The position numbers were made by a program, and so were the translations under genes. DNA of 64,000 nucleotides from Nocardiopsis exhalans (GTDB lineage: Bacteria > Actinomycetota > Actinomycetes > Streptosporangiales > Streptosporangiaceae): positions 26,898 to 90,897 of the forward strand of contig NZ_CP099838.1 of assembly GCF_024134545.1 (NCBI RefSeq). The letters run 5' to 3'. Below the pieces are notes generated by a model, which worked only from the letters and a program-made list of their open reading frames with translations, was not told the DNA's origin and did not search any database. This document shows positions 56,440 through 64,000 of this stretch, in pieces (within the stretch, counting starts at the first letter, position 1; the number at the start of each line of letters is the position of its first letter).

Positions 56440-56552
56440 CTGGTAGTACCCGGGGGCTCACGCCCCCGGGACCCCCTGTTCCGGCCGGGAACCCGGCGCC
56501 GACCGGATGTGCGCCGGGCGGGCCAGGCAGGCGCCGGAACCCCGCCCGGGCC
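56440..56552 (-). repeat. dispersed intergenic repeat, copy B
   Basis: Inverted copy of 13018-13131; its hairpin is CCCGGGGGC/GCCCCCGGG, covarying with copy A. Confidence 0.65.
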
Positions 56553-56619
56553 GACACCCGCGCCTCACCACCCCGCCAGCAGATGAGACTTAAATCACTC
56601 AAGGAAAGCCGAGGGGTCC

Positions 56620-56775
56620 TTAACACCACTGACCAGGTCAGCTAAGGTAAATCGTAGCTTGAACTTTCCCGGGCATTTCTATGTCCACAGCCACTACCAC
56701 AGCGTTTTAGCTGGTCAGAGCGTTTCGCCCGACCAGTATCCGTAACGGCCCCGGCCCCTACACCGGGGCCGTTGG
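56620..56775 (+). ncRNA. strong promoter with palindromic spacer and possible 120-nt RNA
   Basis: -35 TTAACA (56620-56625), 17-bp spacer containing CTGACCAGGTCAG, -10 TAAGGT (56643-56648). Downstream lie a CTGGTC/GACCAG hairpin and AACGGCCCCGG/CCGGGGCCGTT (56752-56781 region), with only a 9-codon frame (MSTATTTAF) between. It is either a structured leader of the 91-aa gene or a small RNA; the final hairpin lacks a clear T-run. Confidence 0.5.
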
Positions 56776-56956
56776 CGTACCCAACCCCTCCACAGGAAGG
56801 ACCCCCGCCAACCGCTGGCCGACGCCGGCCACCACAGCACGCGCACACCACCAACCGAAGGCCGATCCACCACGGATCGGCCTTCGACGTATCCGCCCAG
56901 GGGGCGGCCCCGCCCGGCCGCGCCCTGTTCGTCATGCCATGAAAGGACTCACCGAC

Positions 56957-57232
56957 GTGTCTGAACCCTCCACCGCTCGCCGCTGGCTGGTCCGACTGCG
57001 TTCCCTGGCCCTGGGTGCCGGGGGCCTGAGCGCTCTGCTGGCCGCCGGCCGGGCCCTGCTCGCTGGAGCCCCTCCCGCACCCGGCTGGGTGTGGGCCGCG
57101 GTCGTGGGGCTGGCCCTGGTGGGCCTGATCGGCGCACTCGCCCTGGCGGCTCTGCACGCCTGCTGGCCTTCGCAGTCCGCGCACCGCATGGAGCTGCTCC
57201 AGACGCTGTTGCGTCGCCGTAGCACCCCCTGA
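56957..57232 (+). CDS. small membrane protein, 91 aa
   Basis: Two hydrophobic helices (SLALGAGGLSALLAAGRALL, VWAAVVGLALVGLIGALALA) and a basic tail. AAAGGA precedes GTG 56957 (ATG 56939 is the alternative). A hairpin GGGGGCCGCCCC/GGGGCGGCCCCC follows (about 57258-57290). Function unknown. Confidence 0.65.
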   Translation: MSEPSTARRWLVRLRSLALGAGGLSALLAAGRALLAGAPPAPGWVWAAVVGLALVGLIGALALAALHACWPSQSAHRMELLQTLLRRRSTP

Positions 57233-57327
57233 CGCATCCGCTCTTTCCCGATGACGGCGGGGGCCGCCCCTCAGACGGGGCGGCCCCCGCCGCGGCATGT
57301 CCACACACAGAATCAGGAGAACTCGCC

Positions 57328-57540
57328 ATGTCCAGCCACACCCCCCGCAAGCGCGTGCGCCCCTACTACCGCGCTGATGGCACCTACGTCCGCGGCCACT
57401 ACCGTGCCCGCCCCGGCACGGGCACTCCCTCCTCCGCCAGCCGCACCTCCGGCTCAAGTTCGACCGGGTTCGGCGAGTTCATCGCCGGTTTCGTCTTGCT
57501 CATGATCGCGCTGGCCGTACTCGCGCAGATCGCGGGCTGA
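57328..57540 (+). CDS. small membrane protein, 70 aa
   Basis: Basic N-terminus with RVRPYYRADGTYVRGHYRAR, a pattern common in short actinobacterial proteins, Ser/Thr linker, and one C-terminal membrane helix (FIAGFVLLMIALAVLAQIAG). AGGAGA before ATG 57328. Tail-anchored; function unknown. Confidence 0.7.
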   Translation: MSSHTPRKRVRPYYRADGTYVRGHYRARPGTGTPSSASRTSGSSSTGFGEFIAGFVLLMIALAVLAQIAG

Positions 57541-57610
57541 CCACAGCCGGGGCCGCCCCAACTCACGCGGTTGGGGCGACTCCGCCTGACGCCCCCTGGT
57601 CACCGAGACC

Positions 57611-57718
57611 GTGCATGAGCTGCGGGCCACCCTGGAGTACGAGGGCGGAGTACTGCGCGAGGTCCAGCCCGTCCGTGGCCGGCCGGTACGCGCGGAAGGC
57701 TTCCGTCCAGGGCCCTGA
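57611..57718 (+). CDS. possible 35-aa peptide
   Basis: HELRATLEYEGGVLREVQPV then RGRPVRAEGFRPGP: codon use is coding-like but there is no Shine-Dalgarno and no homologue known. Could be a remnant. Confidence 0.3.
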   Translation: MHELRATLEYEGGVLREVQPVRGRPVRAEGFRPGP

Positions 57719-58164
57719 ACAGCGGCACCACCCAGGCAGAGTGAGGAAGCGTTCTCTCCCCCTGGCCCAGAGCCGGACCGCCCGAATGAGGCAGGAAGCT
57801 GATCCCGGGCCAGGGGTGAGGACCACCCACTCCCGCATTTGGTCACTGTGAGTAGTACTCCCTGCGGTTCGGCGGCGCGCGGCGCCGCGCCCGGCGCCGC
57901 GCGCCGCGGAGAGTCCCAGATCCCGCTCCTCCCTCACCCACACTGCGCGTGTTTTGTGCCTATTTCATAACCCATGCCCCTTTCCAAAGAGCCGCCCTCT
58001 TCGGTTTTGGCTACAGAGAGTAGGAATCTGGTCGGCTGCGTGCCTCGGGTGAGCGCTGTACGTTCACAGGTGTCCCCACGGGGCGAGCGACGGGGCCGGA
58101 TCAGCTGGCGGCCTACGTGGGCCACACCAGGTGGCCCGGCCGCTTCCTTGGAGGACATGACGTG
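57719..58164. other. 446-bp region without supported genes
   Basis: GGCGCCGCGCGCC-type hairpins around 57880-57905 and an AT-richer patch at 57955-58020 are the only visible structures. GGAGG at about 58150 belongs to the next gene. Confidence 0.5.
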
Positions 58165-58350
58165 ATGGATGTACGACTTGGGCTGATCCTGCTGACCGCC
58201 CTCGTGGCCGGTGCGATCGCGGCCGGTCTGCGGGTGGCCGATGGCGCGTCCTGGCCCTCGGGGCTGCTGACCGCCGGCGCGGCGGCGGGCGCCACGGTGG
58301 GTGTGCTCGTCCTGCTGATGGGAACCGGGCCGGGCGGGGCGGGGCGCTGA
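58165..58350 (+). CDS. small two-span membrane protein, 61 aa
   Basis: VRLGLILLTALVAGAIAAGL and TAGAAAGATVGVLVLLMG are membrane helices joined by a short loop. TTGGAGGA before ATG 58165. Function unknown. Confidence 0.65.
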   Translation: MDVRLGLILLTALVAGAIAAGLRVADGASWPSGLLTAGAAAGATVGVLVLLMGTGPGGAGR

Positions 58351-58602
58351 CGTTTCCCGGACCGGGCTGTGGCCGCCGCGGTGGGCCACCCGCTGCACGT
58401 CGGCGCCCTGGGTGAGGGCGAACCTCCCTGCGCGCTGGATGCCCTCCGCCTGGCCGTACTCCACGGCCAGGCGGGCAACCCCGGCACTCTCCTGGAGGAC
58501 GTTTTGGCGCTCAAGCCCACCTGTGGGCCTCTCGGGGCCCGCCCGCACTTCGCGGCCGTCCTCGACGTGAGTTGTAAGGGCCTTGAGCTGTCCGGCTGTG
58601 AT

Positions 58603-59910
58603 CTACCCGAGTGCGTGGACGCGCTCGCGCAGACTGCGCGCCACCGACTGCTCGGAGAGGTCCTCCACCAGGGATCGCAGGCGCACCACGGTGTTCGCAC
58701 GCAACGCCTCGACCGGGACCGCCTCCAGCAGCCTCTCGGCTCGTCCCACCGCGTCCTGGGCGCGGTGCTGGGCGGCCTCGGCCCGTGCGTGCACCGCCAT
58801 GGCCGCCGCCCATCCGGGTGAGCCCACCCGTTTGTGCCCGGCCGAGGCGTGGGCGTGTCCCATGGCTGCGCCAGGGTCATGCTCGAGTAGGGCCTCGGCC
58901 ACGTGCAACTCGAACTCGGCCCGGTCGAACCCGAACCGGCCCGGCTCGTCGTCGCAGGCGTCCATGTCCCGGCGCGCGCGGAGCACACTCTCGGTCAGAG
59001 CGCGGGTGTCTGCGAGCACGGCGAGGGGGCGCAGCCGGCACCAGGCCGTGATCTGGGCGCGGCGCAGGGGGGTGGTGGCGTACTGGGCTGCGTGGTCGGC
59101 GAGTTCGAGGGCCTCGGCCGGGCGCCCTTGGGCCAGGGTCACCATGGACTGAGCGCCCAGCGCCCACCCGGACAAACGCGTGTCCCCGGTCTGGTCTGCG
59201 AGGCGTGCGGCGGTGCCCAGGTGGATGAGCGCGCTCGCACCGTCGCCGGTGTGGTGGGCCAGATTGCCCAGCAGGGCCGAGAACCAGCCCAGGACCCTGC
59301 GGTGGTCGGTGCCGGGCTGAGACATCAGCAGGCTGCGACAGCGCGCCACCTCCGCGGCCATCACACGTGGTGGGAAGTCGCTGTAGCGGGTCTCGTAGAA
59401 TCCGAGCGCTTGCTCGGCGAGGTCGGCCCCCGCGTCCGTGCCGTGCAGGCTGATGCTGTCGGCGACGGCGGTCAGCTCGGGGTACTCGGGGCGCATCGGG
59501 GGCTCCTGTCGCGGCTGCGGTATCCGCTGACCGTACCAACCGGGCCCGGTTCTGGGCAGGGGAACACCCAGCCGTGTCGGGTCGGTGCCGTACACCCGGG
59601 CCAGGGCGTGGAGGTAGTCCAGGCCAGGACGGGTCTGGCCGTGTTCCCACCGGCACAGCATCGCTGTGCTCAGCCCTGGCTCGGCCAGCCCGTCGGATCG
59701 ATACACCTGCACCACGGCCTCGACCACATGGCGGCGCGACCACCCGTAGGCGAACCGCCAGGCCTCCAGGGGGGTGATGGGCAGGTCGCGGGTGATCTGG
59801 TCGTAGATAGCGGGGACGGGGGCGCCGAGGCGTTGGTGGTCGGCGCGGATCTGGGCGGCTTGGCGGGCGAACTGGGCGCGGGTGGCTCGACTGACTCGGC
59901 TAACCTTCAC
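58603..59910 (-). CDS. XRE-family regulator with TPR-like C-terminus, 435 aa
   Basis: Helix-turn-helix at about 60-115 (GLSTAMLCRWEHGQTRPGLD then YLHALARVYGTDP). From about 160 a series of helical pairs (LSGWALGAQSMVTLAQGRPA, EALELADHAAQYATTPLRRA) typical of the large actinobacterial XRE-TPR regulators. GTG 59910 with GGGAG. Divergent from the GRDP-like/methyltransferase genes. Confidence 0.8.
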   Translation of the reverse strand: MKVSRVSRATRAQFARQAAQIRADHQRLGAPVPAIYDQITRDLPITPLEAWRFAYGWSRRHVVEAVVQVYRSDGLAEPGLSTAMLCRWEHGQTRPGLDYLHALARVYGTDPTRLGVPLPRTGPGWYGQRIPQPRQEPPMRPEYPELTAVADSISLHGTDAGADLAEQALGFYETRYSDFPPRVMAAEVARCRSLLMSQPGTDHRRVLGWFSALLGNLAHHTGDGASALIHLGTAARLADQTGDTRLSGWALGAQSMVTLAQGRPAEALELADHAAQYATTPLRRAQITAWCRLRPLAVLADTRALTESVLRARRDMDACDDEPGRFGFDRAEFELHVAEALLEHDPGAAMGHAHASAGHKRVGSPGWAAAMAVHARAEAAQHRAQDAVGRAERLLEAVPVEALRANTVVRLRSLVEDLSEQSVARSLRERVHALG

Positions 59911-60087
59911 GTCCCTACTCCCAGGGGGTCGGGCCTGGAAATGTACCCGGGCAGGCGGGTGCGCAACATTGCCTGAAGAGTCAATGTGTCCTTCCCCGGT
60001 CGGCATTGAAGCGCTCACCCGTGGCAGCGTCTCCTGGAAGCACACCCCAGCGGGACCCCGCCCGCAGGGGGGAAGGAGACCAGGCTG

Positions 60088-60534
60088 ATGACGGCAACTC
60101 TTGAGACCCCCACCACCACCCGTGACCCCCGACAGTTCGTGGATCCCCAGGTGTGGGACCGCCAGATCGCCCTCCTCGTGCGAGACCACCCCTGGGACAC
60201 CGTCATGGCGGAGCGGTGCTTCGGCCAGGCCATCGCCTACCTGATCACCGCGATGGAGACGTGGGGGCAGGGCCTGGAGATCGGGTGCGGCCCCCTGGTG
60301 GACATGGCGGTGCACGCCTTCATCCTGGACACGGTGCACTACCGGCAGTTCTGCGCCACCCACTTCGACGGCAAGTTCCTCGAGCACGTGCCCGAGATCG
60401 AGTTCAAGTACGACGGATCGGTGACGCGCACCGCCGACCTCATCCAGGCCAACGGGTTCGTCATCGACCGGCCGCTGTGGGAGCGCGACGCACTGCGGTG
60501 CACGCCCTGCGCTCCGGGCAGCAACTGCCACTGA
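60088..60534 (+). CDS. GRDP-like domain protein with Cys-rich tail, 148 aa
   Basis: GQGLEIGCGPLVDMAVHAFI then LDTVHYRQFCATHFDGKFLE HVPE resembles the core of glycine-rich-domain (DUF1399-like) proteins. The C-terminus ends WERDALRCTPCAPGSNCH. GGAAGGAG before ATG 60088. This gene commonly travels with an XRE-TPR regulator and a methyltransferase in actinomycetes (recollection, not a search). Function unknown. Confidence 0.7.
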   Translation: MTATLETPTTTRDPRQFVDPQVWDRQIALLVRDHPWDTVMAERCFGQAIAYLITAMETWGQGLEIGCGPLVDMAVHAFILDTVHYRQFCATHFDGKFLEHVPEIEFKYDGSVTRTADLIQANGFVIDRPLWERDALRCTPCAPGSNCH

Positions 60535-60656
60535 CCCAGGCCACGGGGCCGGTACCCGCAAGGTACCGGCCCCGGTTGCGTGTTCGCCTGACGTGCGCGC
60601 AGGCGCATCGCTACCGTGAGACGGGTCCTGTCTCCCACATCACAAGGGCCCCGATC

Positions 60657-61322
60657 ATGGTCAACACCGCCACGGACATCCCCACCTACTGGGACCGGTA
60701 CGCCCAAGGCGTGGCCCCGCAACAAGACGCCGAGGCGCTCGCCGACGCCTTCGGGTGGACGCAGTACCCCCACCACGGGCCCGGCGTGGAACTGCTGGAC
60801 GCGGCCGACTCGGCACTGGAGTTGGGGTGCGGTCGGGGCAACGCGGTCGCGGCACTGGCGCACCAGGGAGCGAAGGCCACCGGGGTGGATCTGTCGACGG
60901 TACAGATCGACCAGGCACGTCAGCGATGGGAGCCCCTGGGAGCCCAGTTCGTGCACGCGGATGCGGTGGAGTTCTTGACCGGCGCGGCCCAGCGTTGGGA
61001 GGCGATCTACTCGATCTGGGGTGCGGCCTGGTTCACCGACCCCGATGTGCTGTTCCCACTGGTACACGAGCGCTTGGAGCCCGGCGGCCGATTCGTGTTC
61101 TCCTGCGCGCCCGCGGTCCCCGGCTCCTACGGGGTGCAGGGCATGTACGGGGCAGGGTTCACCGGACGGCAGGTGTGGGTGTACCGGTGGGCCTATGAGA
61201 CCGGGGTGTGGGAGGACATCTTGACCAGGCACGGGTTCACTCAGGTACAGGTGTGGGAAGAGCCAGCTCCCGAAGCCGACCACGTGGGTACGGTGATGGG
61301 CATCGCTCACCGGTCAGGGTGA
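60657..61322 (+). CDS. class I SAM-dependent methyltransferase, 221 aa
   Basis: Motif I ALELGCGRGNAVAALAHQ (about 49-66), acidic end of strand 2 in TGVDLSTVQIDQAR, then HADAVEFL and FVFSCAPAVPGSYG. Rossmann fold of normal length. Substrate unknown; it may modify the preceding protein's Cys-rich tail, which is a guess. Confidence 0.85.
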   Translation: MVNTATDIPTYWDRYAQGVAPQQDAEALADAFGWTQYPHHGPGVELLDAADSALELGCGRGNAVAALAHQGAKATGVDLSTVQIDQARQRWEPLGAQFVHADAVEFLTGAAQRWEAIYSIWGAAWFTDPDVLFPLVHERLEPGGRFVFSCAPAVPGSYGVQGMYGAGFTGRQVWVYRWAYETGVWEDILTRHGFTQVQVWEEPAPEADHVGTVMGIAHRSG

Positions 61323-61464
61323 GAGGGGTCGTTCGCCATCCTCGATAGATGACGGCGGCTCTGACCCTGCTCGGTTCGACCCTGCTCCTGGTGGCATCGA
61401 ACGCCGAGATCGCTGGGCCCCGGCGGCGGGGGAGTGGTGGTCACCGGAACCAGGTGAGCAGAAC

Positions 61465-61500
61465 CCGCGGGCCGTCCTGGTGCACCAGGACGGCCCGCGG
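61465..61500. repeat. 36-bp perfect palindrome, copy 2
   Basis: Identical to 43741-43776, again just downstream of a minus-strand gene (61512-61871) and after a plus-strand gene. Bidirectional terminator is the simplest reading. Confidence 0.75.
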
Positions 61501-61511
61501 TGTTGTCTCCG

Positions 61512-61871
61512 CTACTCGTCCTGCTCGGCGGCCTCTTCGGCGATGTTCAGCATGTGCTGGGAGACATCGACCATGGCGGCCACGGTCTCCCAACCGTGCA
61601 AGGTGGCGGGGTCGTGACCGTTGCGCTTGGTCTGCTCCCAGTACACCAGCGTGCTGCGGTGGATCTCCTCCCACGCCTGCTCGTGGACGGCCCTGCGATC
61701 CGCAGGAAGTTTGGTGAGGATCTTGCGGTAGTGCTCGGCGAACTCCTCGGCCAGCGTCTGGAACGTGACCTGGGGGTTGTCGGTGCGGGTCTCCTCGTCC
61801 ACTTCGATTTTCAGCGGCTGGTCGTCGGGGTCGGGGGTGAGGTTGCGCAGGTCGTTGCTGAGGCCGGACAC
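61512..61871 (-). CDS. acidic helical protein, 119 aa
   Basis: N-terminal acidic strand pair, then helices [20 protein letters not shown] and [20 protein letters not shown] and [27 protein letters not shown] before GTG 61871. Not recognised. Confidence 0.65.
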   Translation of the reverse strand: MSGLSNDLRNLTPDPDDQPLKIEVDEETRTDNPQVTFQTLAEEFAEHYRKILTKLPADRRAVHEQAWEEIHRSTLVYWEQTKRNGHDPATLHGWETVAAMVDVSQHMLNIAEEAAEQDE

Positions 61872-62025
61872 GGGGGGTTCCTCCCGGGGTCGGGGTCGTG
61901 GTCGCCGCCCATCATCGCAGCGGGTCCGGTCCTGCGGGCGGAAATCTGGGCGTTGCCTGTTGCCTGCCATGGTGGGCACGGGCAACACCTGGCCCGGCCG
62001 GGGCGCCGGTCGCCACGCTGGCGGC

Positions 62026-62430
62026 ATGACTTCAACTCCTCTTCCTCGGCTCCGAATGCTCTCCTTCGGCTACGCGCACGGTGCGCCCCCGTCCGGGATG
62101 TGGCTGGTGTGGGACCTGCGCGCCCTCCTGGTCGATCCGGCCCACACGCTCGATGACCTCCAACGCCAGCGAACCGGCCTTGATCCGGTGATCGCGGCGC
62201 ACGTGGTGACCACGCCCGGCGCGCTGGAGGTGGCCGCGGCCACGGTGGCGGCCCTCAACGTGCTGCGGCGCCGGGTCGGCGGCGGCCCGGCGGTGATCGG
62301 CTGGGGGTGTACGGGCGGTCGGCATCGTTCGGTGGCCATGGCCGAACACCTGGCGGTCGCCGCGCAGGTAGCGGGGTGGGTGGTCAACGTCGCCCATCGG
62401 GACCTGCACCGGCCGGTCCTGGCCAGCTGA
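62026..62430 (+). CDS. RapZ C-terminal-like domain protein, 134 aa
   Basis: [20 protein letters not shown] is the signature of the RapZ/YvcJ C-terminal domain (sugar-phosphate/RNA-binding half), here standing alone without the N-terminal P-loop ATPase. Stand-alone forms occur on actinobacterial plasmids. ATG 62026 follows CACGCT by 6 bases, a leaderless start. Confidence 0.8.
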   Translation: MTSTPLPRLRMLSFGYAHGAPPSGMWLVWDLRALLVDPAHTLDDLQRQRTGLDPVIAAHVVTTPGALEVAAATVAALNVLRRRVGGGPAVIGWGCTGGRHRSVAMAEHLAVAAQVAGWVVNVAHRDLHRPVLAS

Positions 62431-62475
62431 GGCGAACCCGCTGCGCGGCGGGCGTGGGCGCTCTACCGTGGCCCC

Positions 62476-62844
62476 ATGACTGAACCTCGCACCACCGTGC
62501 TGCCGCTGGTGGACGACCAGGCGGCGGCCGCGCTGCACTCCTACCTCAACCACGCCCGACAGGGGGCCGAACTGGCGGCCGCGCTCGCCCCGGCGGGAGA
62601 GACCGACCCGGCCGAACGCGGGCGGCTCCTGGACGACGCGGCGGCGACGCTGGACGCGGTGGGCCCGGCGGGGGTACCGGGGGAGGTGGTGGAGTCCGCC
62701 GGACGGTACTGGGCCGGGCGGGTGGCGGACCTGGGCCGCGCCCTGGCCGCGGAGGACGACGCCTCGTCGGCCGCCGACCTGCGTACGGATCTGGAGATCG
62801 CACAGGACCACCACCAGACCCTGGAGCGCCTCCGCTCGACCTGA
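62476..62844 (+). CDS. hypothetical protein, 122 aa
   Basis: Ala/Asp-rich helical bundle (AAAALHSYLNHARQGAELAA, RYWAGRVADLGRALAAEDD). TACCGT lies 6 bases before ATG 62476: leaderless. Lies between the RapZ-like and recombinase genes. Not recognised. Confidence 0.65.
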   Translation: MTEPRTTVLPLVDDQAAAALHSYLNHARQGAELAAALAPAGETDPAERGRLLDDAAATLDAVGPAGVPGEVVESAGRYWAGRVADLGRALAAEDDASSAADLRTDLEIAQDHHQTLERLRST

Positions 62845-62919
62845 CCGCGCCTCATTTCCGGTCGGAAATCTTCAACCGGTGCCGATCCGGCCGGTCGGCG
62901 GCCGCGTAGGCTTCGACCC

Positions 62920-63921
62920 ATGACCTCGTCCGACACTTCCGGCGCCCTGGTGCCCCTCGCCGAGCACATCACCACCGGCCCCAGGCCGGAACAGGGCCCC
63001 GGCCTGGTCGACCAGGTCCGCGCCGCGTGGCTGCTCGCGCAGCCCTCCGAGCACACCCGGCAGGCGTACGCCCGGGACTTCGACACGTGGCGGGGGTTCC
63101 TCGACAGCCTGGGTGTGGAAGTGCTGGCGGCCCGGCGCACCCACGTGGACGCCTGGGCGCGCGTGCGGGAGGCATCCCGGGACGCCCCGGCCACGCTCGC
63201 CCGGCGTCTGGCTGCCGTCTCGGCGTTCTACAGCTACGCGGCTGCCTACGTGGACGAACACGCCCTGGGCGTGGACGTGACCAACCCGGTCGCCCTGGTG
63301 CGCCGACCCCGGCGCGACGCCGGGTCGAGTACGCGGGCGCTCACTGCGCAGGAGTATGCGCGCCTGCTGGCGGCGGCCGCGGACGAACCGCCGGTATGGG
63401 GCTCGCGCGACGCCGCGGTGGTGGCCGTGCTCGGCCTGGGCGGTTTCCGGGTCTCGACCCTGACCGGGATGTGCGTGTCCGACCTGGGGGTCCAGGGCGC
63501 GCACCGCACGATCGCCTACCGGGTCAAAGGCGGGCGCCGCAAAACGGCGCCGCTCGCGTCGGTGACCCTGGTGTACCTGCAATCCCATCTGGACGCGCGC
63601 CAGGCCCTGGGCGAGTTCCTGCCCGGGGAACCGCTCATCCTCGCGGCCGACGGCGGGCGGCTCGACCGCCACCAGGTGAACAGACTCCTGGTGCGGTGCG
63701 CGCGCCGCGCTGGCCTGGCCGATCCGGACGGGGTCCACGCGCACGTGCTGCGGGCCACGTACCTGACCGTGGGAGAGGAGGCCGGGATCTCGCTGCGCGA
63801 CCTCCAGCAAGGCGCGGACCACCAGGACCCGCGCACCACGGAGGGCTACATCAAAAGGGGCCGGCGCCTCGATCAGTCCCCCACCTACCGGTTGGCGAAC
63901 CACATCCTCGGCTCCGAGTGA
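62920..63921 (+). CDS. tyrosine recombinase (phage-type integrase), 333 aa
   Basis: SAM-like N-terminal core-binding domain (HTRQAYARDFDTWRGFLDSL) and a catalytic domain with Arg I in GGFRVSTLTGM (about 186), Lys in RVKGGRRK, HAHVLRATYLT (His/Arg), ADHQDP (second His) and GYI (Tyr nucleophile, about 312). It could integrate the element, resolve plasmid multimers or shuffle repeats; its att site is not visible in the last 79 bp. ATG 62920 follows TAGGCT: leaderless. Confidence 0.85.
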   Translation: MTSSDTSGALVPLAEHITTGPRPEQGPGLVDQVRAAWLLAQPSEHTRQAYARDFDTWRGFLDSLGVEVLAARRTHVDAWARVREASRDAPATLARRLAAVSAFYSYAAAYVDEHALGVDVTNPVALVRRPRRDAGSSTRALTAQEYARLLAAAADEPPVWGSRDAAVVAVLGLGGFRVSTLTGMCVSDLGVQGAHRTIAYRVKGGRRKTAPLASVTLVYLQSHLDARQALGEFLPGEPLILAADGGRLDRHQVNRLLVRCARRAGLADPDGVHAHVLRATYLTVGEEAGISLRDLQQGADHQDPRTTEGYIKRGRRLDQSPTYRLANHILGSE

Positions 63922-64000
63922 CCAAACGTCCACCAGGTGCCCGCTGAGCAGCACACCCACGCGGCACATTGCATCACACGCAGCCCTCGGAGTTCGCGCG

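Noticed and set aside
58351..58602. Coding-like plus-strand and minus-strand frames downstream of the XRE gene
   Set aside because: Neither has a Shine-Dalgarno or recognisable motif; both fade into overlap with the XRE gene. Possibly a decayed gene, not annotated.
63922..64000. attP site next to the tyrosine recombinase
   Set aside because: Only 79 bp remain and no repeat of a tRNA 3' end is visible; cannot be judged.

Overview
The window is very GC-rich with strong third-position GC bias, actinobacterial -10/-35 promoters and several leaderless starts. It has no rRNA, tRNA or housekeeping genes. It carries a primase-polymerase (AEP) replication protein, a ParA-family ATPase, a Tcp/VirB-like conjugation apparatus, ArdC-like and DUF3560/DUF2786 plasmid genes and a tyrosine recombinase. 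This fits a large conjugative plasmid, or less likely an integrative conjugative element, of a filamentous actinomycete. A Nocardiopsaceae-like host is only a guess.

Layout. (1) 1-12,270: an array of 19 small, mostly unrecognised minus-strand genes arranged as eleven tandem transcription units. Each unit begins with a near-identical promoter (-10 TATACT) and a stem-loop leader (here L1), and most end in the same terminator. L1 is also placed before internal genes, giving 18 copies. (2) 12.3-13.0 kb: a small gene plus PIN-domain gene, probably a toxin-antitoxin pair. (3) 13.4-21.1 kb, minus strand: a putative regulator, an operon of five overlapping genes (zinc-finger coiled-coil protein with a palindromic operator, a three-helix membrane protein, an HNH protein), the replication protein with nearby direct repeats, and a ribbon-helix-helix protein. 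(4) 21.4-32.8 kb: the conjugation module, namely small membrane protein, ParA-like ATPase, VirB6-like channel protein and cell-wall hydrolase on plus, then VirB4, TcpE and TcpC on minus, with a lipoprotein and a CAP-domain exoprotein. The relaxase and coupling protein are not in the window. (5) 32.8-38.8 kb: a second minus-strand array with hairpins in most gaps, ending at a promoter with repeated operators. (6) 38.9-43.6 kb plus: a 954-residue protein and small membrane and zinc-ribbon genes. (7) 43.8-55.1 kb minus: DNA-binding, ArdC-like and DUF2786-like genes, some with a second leader family (L2). (8) 55.6-64.0 kb, mixed: DUF2786 protein, small membrane proteins, an XRE regulator next to a GRDP-like protein and a methyltransferase, a RapZ C-terminal-like protein and a tyrosine recombinase.

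The most unusual signal is regulatory. Several families of short stem-loop leaders are each copied in front of many unrelated genes, and some copies differ by compensating base changes. L1 (18 copies) has an almost invariant loop; L2 (4 copies) forms the extreme 5' end of its transcripts. Together with ArdC-like and ssDNA-binding-like products, this suggests plasmid regulons switched on as blocks, possibly on entry into a new host. That reading is inference.
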